A DNA stretch of 64,000 nucleotides from Faecalibacter rhinopitheci (GCF_015234135.1 NZ_JADGIK010000002.1:1-64000), one strand, 5' to 3'. Positions 46,347-56,880 are shown, counted from the stretch's first letter. The notes: a model not told the origin generated them from the letters alone. Translations and numbers: made by a program.

Positions 46347-47409
46347 CTATTTACAATCTTCTTTAATTATTTTTCCATTTTTATCAACTGATAATTTCTT
46401 CCAATTTTCAGAATTAGAATCTCCTTCTACTAATCCTAGTCCAGTATTATTTGCATTTAAAAAATTTAAAAAATTCTTAAGATTTTCAGATGCATTATTT
46501 GTTTCATTTATATTATAGAGTGAACCATAAATTAAATTTAAGGCATTCTGAGCTGTAACATCAAGGTCTCTATTTGTTATATATAAGTTTGAGAAATTAG
46601 TGAATTTTGCGGGATTATCAATAGTTAAAAAATACTGATTGTTACCTGTAACCAAACCCATCAAAAATTTATTAGTATCTTTAATTAATCCTAAACTATA
46701 TAATTTTACTAATGATAAAATATCATCAGGAGAATAAATAGATAGTAATCCATTATAATGTGAGTGTAAAAAACCATCAATAGGTGAATCCACATTAACA
46801 CATTAATGATTGCTTCATTTTCTAATCCAGAAACTGATACATAATCTATATTTCCATTACTTGTTTCATTAAGAATGATATCCATATTCTTTATTTCCTG
46901 AAACTGTATTTTTGAGATTATCTCTCATCAATTCTTTAACCTTATTACTTTTCCCTAGTGGTTTTATAATTTCACATGGATTTTTAGGCGTGCTAGGAGC
47001 ACTTCCTCCTCCAATAAGTGGTTCTATATATTCACAATCTTCATATATAGAACATCCGCCACCGCCGCCGTTATCTCCTCCCCAACCTGGATAGCCACCT
47101 CCTCCGCCAGGATGAGGGGTAATTGTAGGACCTTCTAATTCACAAGGTTTGACCTTCAAAACCACAATCAAAACCACCAATTTTGTTTTGTAGCTTAGAG
47201 TTTAAAGTTAAATTATATCTATTTTGAAATTCTACAACATTCTTTTTGTAAAAGTTTGAATTTTCATTGAAAGTATAAATTTGTAAATCTGAATTGTCTT
47301 TATTTAAATTAAGAATGATAAAACCATTTATTTTCTTTTCTTTTATTTTAGGAAATGTAATCCATTTGTCACCATTAGCATTTTCCATTAATTTGTAAAT
47401 CGTCAGCAA
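46347..47409 (-). pseudogene. Broken Gly-rich protein with JAMM-like motif
   Basis: Three open pieces join into one protein. KWITFPKIKEKKINGFIIL ... GGFDCGFEGQ is followed (frameshift ~47148) by PCELEGPTIT and a Pro/Gly-rich linker. Next comes (break ~46878) DIILNETSNGNIDYVSVSG, then (8-bp tandem duplication CACATTAA at 46791-46806) DSPIDGFLHSHYNGLLSIYS, ending at 46347. HSHx8SPDD resembles the metal-binding core of JAMM peptidases. The N-terminus is lost where the transposon begins. It is clearly inactive. Confidence 0.7.
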
Positions 47410-47469
47410 AAAGTGGACATCTAAGACCTAAAATTTAAGGTAGTGTTTTAAAAATCATTAACTTTAATT

Positions 47470-47817
47470 ATGGCAACATCCAAAAAACCAACTCCAGAGA
47501 AATATGTAAAAGATATTCGTCAAAATACAAGACGAATATTTACAGCGGAACAAAAGATTTTAATTGTAATGGAAGCTTTACGAGCAGAAACTTCGATAGC
47601 TGAACTTTGTAGAAAATATAGTATTAGTCAATTTTATAAGTGGAATAAAGAATTTCTAGAAGCTGGAAAAAAGCGATTGTCTGGAGATATTACTCGAGAA
47701 GCTACAAGTGACGATGTAAGTGAATTACGTAAAGAAAACCATCGTTTAAAAGAGATTGTAGCTGATTTGGTTGTCCGTTATGATATCGTAAAAAAAACCT
47801 TGAACTCGTTGGATTAA
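47470..47817 (+). CDS. IS3-family OrfA
   Basis: A 115-aa helix-turn-helix protein (FTAEQKILIVMEALRAETSIAELCRKYSISQFYKWNKEF) with a C-terminal leucine zipper (VSELRKENHRLKEIVADLVVRYDIV). Near its end, GTAAAAAAACC (eight A residues, 47790-47797) gives a -1 slip into KKNLELVGLKTK, the start of OrfB, as expected for the programmed frameshift of IS3 elements. Confidence 0.85.
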   Translation: MATSKKPTPEKYVKDIRQNTRRIFTAEQKILIVMEALRAETSIAELCRKYSISQFYKWNKEFLEAGKKRLSGDITREATSDDVSELRKENHRLKEIVADLVVRYDIVKKTLNSLD

Positions 47818-47837
47818 AAACAAAATTCAAGAAATAT

Positions 47838-48821
47838 ATGCGATTATCAGCAAGTGAAAAACACGAAATTATACAGATTGTAACTCGCTCTGAAATTGGA
47901 GTTAAACGTACTTTAGAGGAGTTCGGAATTGCACGGAGTACCTTCTATAAATGGTACTGAAATTATTTAGAAAATGGATTTGAAGGTTTAGAATCAAAAA
48001 ATTATTCAACCCATCGAAAATGGAATAGTATACCTGATTCTCAGAAGGATTTAATTGTAGAATTAGCGTTGGATTATCCTGAATTATCTGCTAGAGAATT
48101 GGCTTGTAAAATGACCGATGAATTAGGAATTTATATTTCAGAATCGAGTGTTTATAGAATATTGAAGCAGAGAGATTTAATTCCATCACCTAATCATATT
48201 TTAATTTCAGCAGCAAACGAATTTAAAGATAAAACCAATTTTGTTCATCAAATGTGGCAGACTGATTTCACTTATTTTAAAATTATAGGATGGGGATGGT
48301 ATTATTTAAGCACAATTTTAGACGATTACAGCCGATATATTATTCATTGGGAATTATGTAGTTCGATGAAGGCAGAAGACGTAAAAAGAACTGTAAAAAC
48401 AGCGATTGAAAAAGCTAAATTAAAAGCGAAACAGAAACCAAAATTACTATCAGATAATGGCCCTTGTTATGTGTCAAGTGAATTAAAAGATTACTTGAAA
48501 AATACGCAAAAAATGGAGCATGTTAGAGGTAAACCACTACATCCACAAACCCAAGGGAAAATCGAAAGGTATCACAGAACGATGAAAAATGTAGTGAAAT
48601 TAGATCACTATTACCATCCTGATGAGCTGATTGAAGCCTTGAATAAGTTTGTAGAAAACTACAACAATTGCAGGTATCATGAGGCTTTGAACAATCTTAC
48701 GCCTTCGGATGTGTATTTTGGTCGAGCAGATAAAATTTTAGAACAAAGAGCAATTATTAAACAACAAACAATTGCAAAAAGAAGGCAATTGTATTATCAA
48801 GAAAAAATAATAAATTTATAA
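47838..48821 (+). pseudogene. IS3-family OrfB transposase with internal stop
   Basis: ATG 47838 is followed by an in-frame TGA at 47958 (WY-stop-NYLENG). Beyond the stop, the protein continues to 48821 with the DDE catalytic core: WQTDFTYFK, SDNGPCYVSSEL and QGKIERYHRTMK. The nonsense codon removes the catalytic region from any product starting at OrfA or OrfB, so the element is probably immobile. Confidence 0.85.
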
Positions 48822-48860
48822 ACCAAACACTCTCTTAATTTTTAGAAAGAGGTGTCTCAT

Positions 48861-49229
48861 TTATTTTGACAACATACAGGGATATCTATCAAATTCAGAA
48901 AATTTGATATTGGTTCTTAAGGAGTCATCGAATCGTATAAAAATGTATGAAATTGAAAGGACAGTAGTCGTAAATAAATAGAATTTAGAATATACATATT
49001 TTCTTATAAATAAGCAGTATACATTGTATGATATAATTGCACTGAATATTATCCAATAAATAAAACTAAAACTGTGATATTCTGAAATACTTTTCCTTAA
49101 AAGAAATGAATTGCTTAACTGATTATCTAAAAATGGGAAAAGTATATAAACAATAATTAGAATTGTACATATACCTTTAATCCAAATATTGTTATCTTTT
49201 AGATAATTAAGTGCGTCATTATTAGGCAT
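48861..49229 (-). CDS. Membrane protein truncated by the insertion sequence
   Basis: A 122-aa frame with three hydrophobic segments (WIKGICTILIIVYILFPF, FIYWIIFSAIISYNVYCLF, LFTTTVLSISYIFI). The last codons, after FSEFDRYP, fall in the transposon border, so the original C-terminus is missing. The visible part resembles the N-terminal membrane region of larger Bacteroidota proteins with a distal ATPase, without certainty. Probably non-functional. Confidence 0.45.
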   Translation of the reverse strand: MPNNDALNYLKDNNIWIKGICTILIIVYILFPFLDNQLSNSFLLRKSISEYHSFSFIYWIIFSAIISYNVYCLFIRKYVYSKFYLFTTTVLSISYIFIRFDDSLRTNIKFSEFDRYPCMLSK

Positions 49230-49295
49230 AAATTAGAATTTTTGCTAATTTACAATAAGTATTTTAGGCATATATAATTATGTTTAAATTTTAAA

Positions 49296-49322
49296 AAATC
49301 CTCAACTATGAGTTGAAGATTT
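49296..49322 (-). terminator. Terminator-like hairpin
   Basis: AAATCCTCAACT and AGTTGAAGATTT pair with one mismatch around a 3-base loop, ~115 bp past the stop of the DUF4011 gene. An A-run on its left gives a U-tract for minus-strand transcripts. Confidence 0.5.
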
Positions 49323-49436
49323 ATATTCTTAAAACTTCCTTTTCTGTAAGATAAATAATAAAACTATCACAAGGATCAAAGCGTTATCTTTTTCTGCGCG
49401 TTGGATGGATTTCTTGAATAATCTAATTTTTCGATA

Positions 49437-52400
49437 CTATTTTACAGAAATTCTATTTTCGTTTAGAAGTAATTGATCTTGCTTGACCATTGATAAAATC
49501 ACTTGATCTAAAATATTATTGATTTGGTTTCCGACTTTTAAGAAGCCAAAAGCTTTTGCTGTTAATTTGATTAAATCTTCCTTATTTAAACTAATGTTAG
49601 CTTCCATAATTTCTTGTATCGCAATAGCTATTTCTTCTGGAGCAATATCCTCGATAGTTCTTTTTTCAATTGTATTATCACGATAATTTTTTAGCTCTTG
49701 TGGTTGTTGTGCTGATACCCAATAAAAATCTTGATGACCTTCAGTTATTACCACTTCAGGAATTGAAACTACTATATCCGATAAATAGTTATTCAGTTTT
49801 GAACCTGCTCTTGAAGTATTCCATAATTTTAAAATCTTTTTAAACAATAAAGATTTACTTATTGGAGCTTCTACAGTTATGATTTCCTTCATTTGATTTA
49901 GAATTACAGGTCTATTTTCCATATAATAGATGGATTCTGAATTCGCAAAATCAATAGGTTCAACAACAGCTGATTGATAAGGCACTATTAATTTACTTCC
50001 TGCTTTCTCCTCTACTAAAAGATTTGATTGAGGAATTTCTTTCAATTGAATTTCTTGTACTACTGGATTAGGTTCTACAATTTTATTTTCTTGAATATCA
50101 ATAATTAGTTGCTTTATTTCCTTTATGCATTTTTCTTTGTTCTTTAACCAATCTAAAGTCCATATACGATAGATGTTCCAGCCTAAAGCTTTTAAAACAT
50201 TAGGTGCTAATAATTCACGATCATTCGTTGTATTAATATCGTTGTAATTCTCTCCATCTACTAGAATCCCTAGAATATACTCTTTATTATTCTCAGGATT
50301 AATAATACCTAAATCTACTTTATAATTTGAAGTTCCAATGTATTTATTTACCTGTAAACCATTATCTATTAAAGCCTTTTCAATCGCATCTATTAACGTG
50401 ATTTTATTTGCTTGAGAGCTATTCTTCTGTAAGATATAATTCCCTTTTTCAGCAAAATTCAAGAATTCTTTTAAACCTTTTACCCCTTCGGATTTTGTAC
50501 GATTTAAATCAATTTGATCTCCTTTAAGTGTAGAGAATACTTTCATTTCATATCGTGCTCTTGTTACAGCTACGTTTAATCTTCTCCATCCACCATCTCT
50601 ATTTAAAGGACCAAAATTCATTGCAATTTTACCTTCTTCATCCGGACCGTAACAAATTGAAAAAAGAATAATATCCCTTTCATCACCTTGTACATTTTCA
50701 AGATTCTTAATAAAAATCGGTTCTTCATTTTTCAAAGCAAACTCCTCTAATTGTGGATAATCTTGAAATAATTTTTGTAATAAATCATCAATTAATTCTT
50801 GTTGTACCTGACTAAAAGTTACCACCCCTAATGATTTCTTATTTCCTGATTGAAGATGCTTTTTGATGTATTCAACAATGGCTAAGGCTTCATTTTTATT
50901 GGTACGTGTTTCCCCTTTATCATAAAAACCCTTAATGTGTTCAAAAGTTACCTTTTGATTTAGGTCATCTGGCGATGGAAACGTTAACAATTTACTGTTG
51001 TAAAAGTTCTTATTACTGAACGATATTAAACTCTCGTGTTTACTTCTATAATGGCGTAATAAGTGATTCGATGGAATTGATAAAGCTAGAGTATCTTCTA
51101 AAATACTTTCTAGATCTTCTAATTCCATATTTTCTTCATCTATTTTATTTGAAGCAAAGAAGCTTGTTGGAGGCATCTGTTTTGGATCTCCTACAATTAT
51201 TGCTTGTTTTGCTCTCGCTAATGCACTAATAGCTTCTGAAGTTGGTAATTGTGAAGCTTCATCAAATATGACTAAATCGAAATGATCTTGCTTCACATCA
51301 AAATATTGAGCAACCGAAATTGGACTCATCAACATACAAGGTTTTAACCTTGGAATTAATGTTGGAATTTGATCGAATAATCTACGAATTGTAATTCCTC
51401 TTCCTTTACTTCGAATCGCTTTTTGTAAAATACCTATTTCAGAACTCTGTGCCGCTTCCAACGAAAGATTTGGAATTTTAGCACTTAGTTGTGCTACCAA
51501 TTGCTGTTTAGATAATTCCGTATATTGTTGGTGAATTTCTTTGTATTGTTTGATTAATGATTCATATATATCTGCATCAAAATGATTCAGTTCATCAGAA
51601 GAATATATGGATTGTATAAAATGATTTAAACGAATAACTTTTTCAAATTCTTGTTCGGCATTATTTGAATCAATTACACCTTCATTTATTTTATCAATAA
51701 ACCAGCTGGTATCAATTTCATTCGCCTTCTCTTCATAACTTCTAAATTTAAGCCATTCATCTAAGCCATCAATATGCTTTATAATATTCAATAACTCATC
51801 TTCATTCGGAATTTGCTCTAGATAATTTAATAACGACTTTTTATTCGTTTCGTTTGTTTCAATTTTATGAATTACATTTTCAATATCATTTTTAAACTCA
51901 GCATTTAGAATGATTTCCTTTAACCAATAGATCGCATTATCTTTTGATAATTTACTTGATAAACCAACAAATTCTTGTACTATATCTAAATCTTGTTTGA
52001 TTTTATCTTTATTAATTCGATTACTTGATTTATACTTCTCTAGTCTAATGTCAAAAACATTAAATTTTTCATCTTTTAAATTCTTTGATTGATTTTTCAG
52101 TTCATCGAGATTAGAAAATAATTGATCTATACGAGTGGAATCATTTATTTTATTCGAAGAAAATCCTTGTAAAATACCTTTAACTTTTCTTTGCTTTAAC
52201 CATTTCGGAATAAACCACGTATGTTTCGATTGATTCCATAACATTTGAATTTCTTCGTAATTAAAATCAATAATTTTCGGATTAAATTCTTGTGTGATTG
52301 AATCTGAAGTTTTAGCGATAGATTCATTAATTTTTACCCATTCATTTAAGTGGCTCTTTTTTACCTCATCTACAGCGAAGTCAATTAAATCAGTATTAAT

Positions 52401-55142
52401 ATCATTATTCTGGATAAATTTTATGATTGATAAGTATATTTCAATTTCTGTGTCCTCTATTTTATACTTCTCCATTAATGCATTCTTTTCACTTGTAGAA
52501 TGCATAAAATTTTGAATAACTGACGTGATATTTATTTTTAAATCAAATTGATTATTTTGATTCTTGATATATTTTAATGGATGTTGATTTGGAATCCCAA
52601 TTTTACTTATTACCGAATCAAATGCAGTAATCCAACTTTGCCACTCATTCCATTTATTTAAGTTTAAAAGATCAAAATTAATCGGAACACGTAACTCATT
52701 AGAAAATTGAATTTTATAATATTCTAAATACGAAATTGTATCATAAATACTCCACCCAATTGTATTTTTTTCGTGAAGTTTAATTACATATTGATTCAAT
52801 TCTTTACGTTTCAAATCTAAACGATTAGCTTCCTCCAAAAAACTCTCATTCGTTTGATATTTTGGAACATCTAAAGTTCTTTCAAATTGTTGTAAAACAT
52901 CTGATTTCTTCGATTTATTAGAATGTAATTCTAGGCAAAAAGGTCCTAAACCTATATTTTCTAAACGAGTATGTACAACATCTAATGCTGCTTTTTTTGC
53001 AGCTACAAAAAGCACTTTTTTATTATTCGCTAATGCATCAGCAATAATATTTGTAATCGTTTGTGATTTCCCTGTTCCTGGAGGTCCGTGTAAAATAAAA
53101 GTTTTATTTTCATTGGCGTTCTTAACCGCATTTAATTGGGAATTATCTGCTGAAATAGGTAGAATTAAAGAAGATGTAGGTAAATGTTCTAACTCCAATT
53201 CATTCCCTTCAACACTTTGCAGTGATGAAGATAATTTACCATCGATTAAACTTTTAACGATTGAACTTTTCTCTATTTCTTCCGAATATTTTGAAATATC
53301 CTGCCACAGAATTAATTTATTAAACGAAAAAATCCCTAATACTGTTTGCTCTAAAACATCCCAACCTTCTAAAGACATTACCGCATTTCTAATTAACGCT
53401 AAAACTTTAGGTACATCAACCCCAAAATCATCTGTTGGTAATGTTTCTAAGCTGTTTAAATTTAATTTATATTCTTGCTTCAAGTATTCTAACAATGTTA
53501 TATTAATCATTGTTTCTTCCTCTCTACTTCGCAAAGTGTATTTTGAATTTGCAGACTTACGCGATAATTCTACCGGAATTAATAAAATAGGAGCATAACG
53601 TGGATGGAATTTATTTTTAGGTTCAAACCATTTCAATAATCCAATCCCTAAGTATAATGTACTTTTCCCATTCTCTTCTTCGGCTTGTTTAGACGATCTA
53701 TATAAGTTTGTAAGGATTTTATCTAAATCATCATTATGATAATAAGTCAATAATCGACCATAATTAAATTCGTCATCCGCAAGTTTAAATAATGGATCTG
53801 ATGAATGCAAAGGAGCATTATAAACATTATATCGTCGAGTAATCGGAAGATTATTATCTGGTTGAATGATATAACTTTTACCATCTGCTAAATTATCCTC
53901 TAAAAGATGTGACTTCAAATCGATAATCTGAAGCATGCTTTTAGTAAAGCGAATGTTTAAAAGATTATTTCTTAACGATAAATCAAGTAATTTACGCTCC
54001 CATATTTTTTGCTTGGTTAAGTTAGATAAATCTGTTAATTCTAAATCATCGTATGAAATTCCTAAGTCAAAATCTTCATCTACCTCATTATTCTTAGTTT
54101 CGTTGGAAAAATGTAGATTACTGATAATCGGTTTAATATCTGATTTTAATGATAAAGGTTGTATCCCATAGGATCTTGTATTTTTTACATCTATTGATAA
54201 TATAAAATTATCATCTTCTAACAACTGTTTCTCTGCGTTGTCCATTGCCTGTGAAAATGGAATATCATTTCCTTTACAAAGATTCGTGGTTTCAATTAAA
54301 GCTAATTGTTTAATGCCTTTAGCCATTCTTTTCGTTAGAGCAGTTACATCGAGATTAATCATCCCATCAAAACGCTTATCTTCTAACCAAACACCAACAA
54401 ATGCGTGTCCAGAAGTGATGACTATAATTGGATTAAGATCTACAGCTTCTAAGATTGAAGCGAATAATAAAGATAAATCTATGCAATTTCCAAATTTTGT
54501 ATTTATGACTTTATCTATTAAACGTATTCTTTGACCAGATTTTTCAAAACTCGACGGCATAGCACTGTACACTATTTGATGATTTTGAATTGTTTTATAG
54601 ATTGCTGAAATAACTTGTAGAACCCTTTCTTTATTTTGAGATTGATATCCTTCAAATTGTGTAAAATTTTCGTTGGACTCGAGTATTTTAATTACTTCTG
54701 TTTTTAAACTATATACCAAATCGTGATTAGGGAAAATATAAGATGATAATAAATGTGGATAAACTTGAAGACCACCAAAAAAATCAATAGGTAATACTAC
54801 TATAGTAAAATCATATTGAATTAGTACTTTATCATAACAAAAAACCTCAACTATAATTTTATCTAAATCTTTCTCTGACAAACTTTTTAATAAAGGTAGA
54901 TTATATTTAAAATCTAATTCTTTGAAAGTTAATATTTCGTTTTCTTGTATTTTATCTTGGTTAATTATATAATCTTCAAAAAGGTTGAAAGTAGATTTTA
55001 TAACTATTTTAATATTTTCTTTTTCTTCTCCTGTATTTTCTAATCTAATATTTTGGATGAAATTCAGTCTATTTGAAACGAAAGTATAATTAATAAAAGA
55101 ATGATTTTCTATATTAAAATTAAGTTTAGGTTCTTGTTGCAT
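49437..55142 (-). CDS. DUF4011-type superfamily 1 helicase with Vsr-like nuclease and DUF3320
   Basis: A giant 1,901-aa protein. A transglutaminase-like patch lies at ~210-255 (FGNCIDLSLLFASIL and SGHAFVGVW, possible Cys/His pair). DUF4011 follows around 370-640. A UPF1/Dna2-type helicase core has Walker A GPPGTGKSQT at ~683, Walker B LVIFDEASQLPTSEA at ~1290, VGDPKQMPPT, and motif VI VAVTRARYEM. A Vsr-like nuclease (ILGILVDGENY ... DRELLAPNVLKALGW) lies at ~1625 and DUF3320 at ~1790-1860. Proteins of this type are common in defence islands and probably attack foreign DNA or RNA. It is single-gene, next to AbiH. Confidence 0.8.
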   Translation of the reverse strand: MQQEPKLNFNIENHSFINYTFVSNRLNFIQNIRLENTGEEKENIKIVIKSTFNLFEDYIINQDKIQENEILTFKELDFKYNLPLLKSLSEKDLDKIIVEVFCYDKVLIQYDFTIVVLPIDFFGGLQVYPHLLSSYIFPNHDLVYSLKTEVIKILESNENFTQFEGYQSQNKERVLQVISAIYKTIQNHQIVYSAMPSSFEKSGQRIRLIDKVINTKFGNCIDLSLLFASILEAVDLNPIIVITSGHAFVGVWLEDKRFDGMINLDVTALTKRMAKGIKQLALIETTNLCKGNDIPFSQAMDNAEKQLLEDDNFILSIDVKNTRSYGIQPLSLKSDIKPIISNLHFSNETKNNEVDEDFDLGISYDDLELTDLSNLTKQKIWERKLLDLSLRNNLLNIRFTKSMLQIIDLKSHLLEDNLADGKSYIIQPDNNLPITRRYNVYNAPLHSSDPLFKLADDEFNYGRLLTYYHNDDLDKILTNLYRSSKQAEEENGKSTLYLGIGLLKWFEPKNKFHPRYAPILLIPVELSRKSANSKYTLRSREEETMINITLLEYLKQEYKLNLNSLETLPTDDFGVDVPKVLALIRNAVMSLEGWDVLEQTVLGIFSFNKLILWQDISKYSEEIEKSSIVKSLIDGKLSSSLQSVEGNELELEHLPTSSLILPISADNSQLNAVKNANENKTFILHGPPGTGKSQTITNIIADALANNKKVLFVAAKKAALDVVHTRLENIGLGPFCLELHSNKSKKSDVLQQFERTLDVPKYQTNESFLEEANRLDLKRKELNQYVIKLHEKNTIGWSIYDTISYLEYYKIQFSNELRVPINFDLLNLNKWNEWQSWITAFDSVISKIGIPNQHPLKYIKNQNNQFDLKINITSVIQNFMHSTSEKNALMEKYKIEDTEIEIYLSIIKFIQNNDINTDLIDFAVDEVKKSHLNEWVKINESIAKTSDSITQEFNPKIIDFNYEEIQMLWNQSKHTWFIPKWLKQRKVKGILQGFSSNKINDSTRIDQLFSNLDELKNQSKNLKDEKFNVFDIRLEKYKSSNRINKDKIKQDLDIVQEFVGLSSKLSKDNAIYWLKEIILNAEFKNDIENVIHKIETNETNKKSLLNYLEQIPNEDELLNIIKHIDGLDEWLKFRSYEEKANEIDTSWFIDKINEGVIDSNNAEQEFEKVIRLNHFIQSIYSSDELNHFDADIYESLIKQYKEIHQQYTELSKQQLVAQLSAKIPNLSLEAAQSSEIGILQKAIRSKGRGITIRRLFDQIPTLIPRLKPCMLMSPISVAQYFDVKQDHFDLVIFDEASQLPTSEAISALARAKQAIIVGDPKQMPPTSFFASNKIDEENMELEDLESILEDTLALSIPSNHLLRHYRSKHESLISFSNKNFYNSKLLTFPSPDDLNQKVTFEHIKGFYDKGETRTNKNEALAIVEYIKKHLQSGNKKSLGVVTFSQVQQELIDDLLQKLFQDYPQLEEFALKNEEPIFIKNLENVQGDERDIILFSICYGPDEEGKIAMNFGPLNRDGGWRRLNVAVTRARYEMKVFSTLKGDQIDLNRTKSEGVKGLKEFLNFAEKGNYILQKNSSQANKITLIDAIEKALIDNGLQVNKYIGTSNYKVDLGIINPENNKEYILGILVDGENYNDINTTNDRELLAPNVLKALGWNIYRIWTLDWLKNKEKCIKEIKQLIIDIQENKIVEPNPVVQEIQLKEIPQSNLLVEEKAGSKLIVPYQSAVVEPIDFANSESIYYMENRPVILNQMKEIITVEAPISKSLLFKKILKLWNTSRAGSKLNNYLSDIVVSIPEVVITEGHQDFYWVSAQQPQELKNYRDNTIEKRTIEDIAPEEIAIAIQEIMEANISLNKEDLIKLTAKAFGFLKVGNQINNILDQVILSMVKQDQLLLNENRISVK

Positions 55143-55296
55143 TATAGGTTTTGTTAAGTGATTTAGGTAATTGTAAATATATTAAAAAAGTAAAATATAA
55201 CTAACTAATTATCAACGGTATCTTTCAATGTTTATATCCTTAAACTTATAACTAATTAAAAGTATTTAATATACTAATATAATTTATTGCATTTAA

Positions 55297-55413
55297 CAAA
55301 ATCTCAACTCAAATAATCCAGATTGTACACCTGATCGAAGAAGGAGAGTTACACCTCTTAACAAACCAAAACATCCAGGATTAAAACCTCACAAACATAA
55401 GCCTGGTGATTAA
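55297..55413 (-). other. Gap between DUF4011 and AbiH genes; see plus-strand relic
   Basis: On the minus strand I see nothing in 55143-55453. The only content is the plus-strand relic and the terminator listed next. Confidence 0.5.
55297..55413 (+). pseudogene. Relic of the KPHKHKPG small gene
   Basis: The frame is open from 55297 to TAA 55411-55413 with no start codon after the upstream stop at 55294. It encodes PDRRRRVTP ... LKPHKHKPGD, similar to the C-terminal half of the intact 43-aa protein at 17120-17251. The 5' end is lost or uses an unseen start. Confidence 0.6.
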
Positions 55414-55418
55414 AAAAG

Positions 55419-55449
55419 AATCCCCTTAATCAAATTGATCAAGGGGATT
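55419..55449. terminator. Bidirectional terminator
   Basis: AATCCCCTTAATC and GATCAAGGGGATT pair, with A-tract on the left and TTTTTAG on the right. It serves both the plus-strand relic and the minus-strand AbiH-like gene whose stop is at 55454. Confidence 0.8.
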
Positions 55450-55453
55450 GTTT

Positions 55454-56578
55454 TTAGTTTTCTACTAATACAGTATTTACTTGAGGTATAGAAATTGATT
55501 TACTTTTAGGAACAATTAATTGTCTCATTTTTGCTTTATTTCTGATATGTTGTGAGATTTCATACGTTAGGTCTTCGTAATTGTCATATCCTGTTCCATT
55601 ATCGTAATAAAACAATTTAATAGATTTACAATTCTCATTTTCAAACAGCATATTTAGCATCGTTCTATCCGACAAACCACAAGAATGACCTAAAATGAAA
55701 ATTTGATATTCATCGCTATTAATAAACCTTAACAGGTTATGGTAATTATTGGTTTTAAAATACCAAAATGATTTGATGAATTTTAAAAATGCTTTATTTT
55801 TCTCTAACTCCATTAAATTATAAACTTCGTCTAATTCATCTCCGAATCCAAAAATAATTGGATTATGAATATTATTTAATTGGCCGTTTATATAATTTAC
55901 TTTATACTTTTTAGGATTAATGTTATGTGTTGAATCTTTAAAATATTCTTCAACAGTTGAAGTATAATTAAAATTTAAGATTAATGTATCTTTTGGTGTT
56001 ATACCTGGGTTATCTAAAGCTTGTACAAAGTCATCTTGATCTAATTGAGTATCAAAAATTGATAAAAATTCGCTATTTAAATGTGTAGGTTGTAGTTCAG
56101 TTAAATAAAGTTCTAAGTACCTAGTTATTTCGCTTAGAGAATTGTTTAAATTCTTTAATTCAATATCCCTATCTTTTTTTAAATTAAAAACCTCTTTTAG
56201 AATCTCATAATAGTCATTTTCTACTTCAACCCAAGTATTTATTGAGCATTTCCCTAATAATATTCTTAGAAATTTAGATTTAATTTTAACTTCAAAAGGA
56301 TTAATAACACCATGATATTCAGTATTTATAGTTTCGTTTTCACAATTTGAAAGATTTGTATTATATAATAAATCAATATAATTATCAATTGTTTTAAAAT
56401 GTTGAAATGCTCGATGATAATTTGTGCTTTTTACAGATATTAAATCATCTTCATAAGTAGAAAATTCAACTGATTCTAATAAAGCTCGTTTTAAATACCA
56501 TTTTATAAAATCATTATAGCTTGTTTTTAAGCCGTGTGCTAAATCGAAACCATTACCAATTAAAATTATTCTATTCAT
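55454..56578 (-). CDS. AbiH-like abortive infection protein
   Basis: A 374-aa protein starting IILIGNGFDLAHGLKTSYNDFIKW, the AbiH signature, with a central LILNFNYTSTVEEYF and a later IFILGHSCGLSDRTML. AbiH proteins protect lactococci from phages by abortive infection; the mechanism is not settled. The GxGFDLAHG motif suggests a nucleotide or NAD-like binding site. Its own terminator and defence neighbours support a single-gene defence system. Confidence 0.8.
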   Translation of the reverse strand: MNRIILIGNGFDLAHGLKTSYNDFIKWYLKRALLESVEFSTYEDDLISVKSTNYHRAFQHFKTIDNYIDLLYNTNLSNCENETINTEYHGVINPFEVKIKSKFLRILLGKCSINTWVEVENDYYEILKEVFNLKKDRDIELKNLNNSLSEITRYLELYLTELQPTHLNSEFLSIFDTQLDQDDFVQALDNPGITPKDTLILNFNYTSTVEEYFKDSTHNINPKKYKVNYINGQLNNIHNPIIFGFGDELDEVYNLMELEKNKAFLKFIKSFWYFKTNNYHNLLRFINSDEYQIFILGHSCGLSDRTMLNMLFENENCKSIKLFYYDNGTGYDNYEDLTYEISQHIRNKAKMRQLIVPKSKSISIPQVNTVLVEN

Positions 56579-56643
56579 ACTTTTATTAACAACTAAATTG
56601 TTAGTTATAAATATAAAAAATATTATCTTTTATTCAATATTAA

Positions 56644-56880
56644 CTTCTCTTATCCTTCATTTCAGCTGAAATGGATATGACATTCATCATTTAGCGTAAA
56701 CGAGAGCGTACACGTTCGGTATAATACTTTTCAATTTCGGATGCTGATAGGTTGGTTGTGATGTGCATTTTTATGTAACCTATACTACGAGCTGAAATTA
56801 GAGATTTTGTCGACACCCTAATCGATTTGTAATTTTGGGTGTCGATAGGGTGTCTGATGAAATACATTTAGATGGATAAA
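56644..56880 (-). pseudogene. Second P-loop ATPase remnant and inverted repeat
   Basis: 56644-56776 encodes HITTNLSASEIEKYYTERVRSR then a stop and MMNVISISAEMKDKR, the same end as the 19723-20079 remnant. Beyond it CGACACCC (56811-56818) and GGGTGTCG (56837-56844) form an inverted repeat with a third GGGTGTC nearby. No gene is intact here. Confidence 0.65.

Larger units (their letters stand above)
47412..48878 (+). mobile_element. Degenerate IS3-family insertion sequence
   Basis: OrfA and OrfB overlap in the -1 frame arrangement of IS3 elements. Flanking genes on both sides are cut at the borders. The terminal inverted repeats could not be fixed with confidence, so the limits are approximate and no target duplication is claimed. 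Confidence 0.6.

Noticed and set aside
46912-47094. A Pro-rich plus-strand ORF at 46912-47094
   Set aside because: It is the complement of the Gly/Pro linker of the broken minus-strand gene.
47412-48878. Exact IS terminal repeats and target duplication
   Set aside because: Candidate ends (around AAAAAGTGGACATC on the left and GACAACATACAGGG on the right) match too poorly to define.
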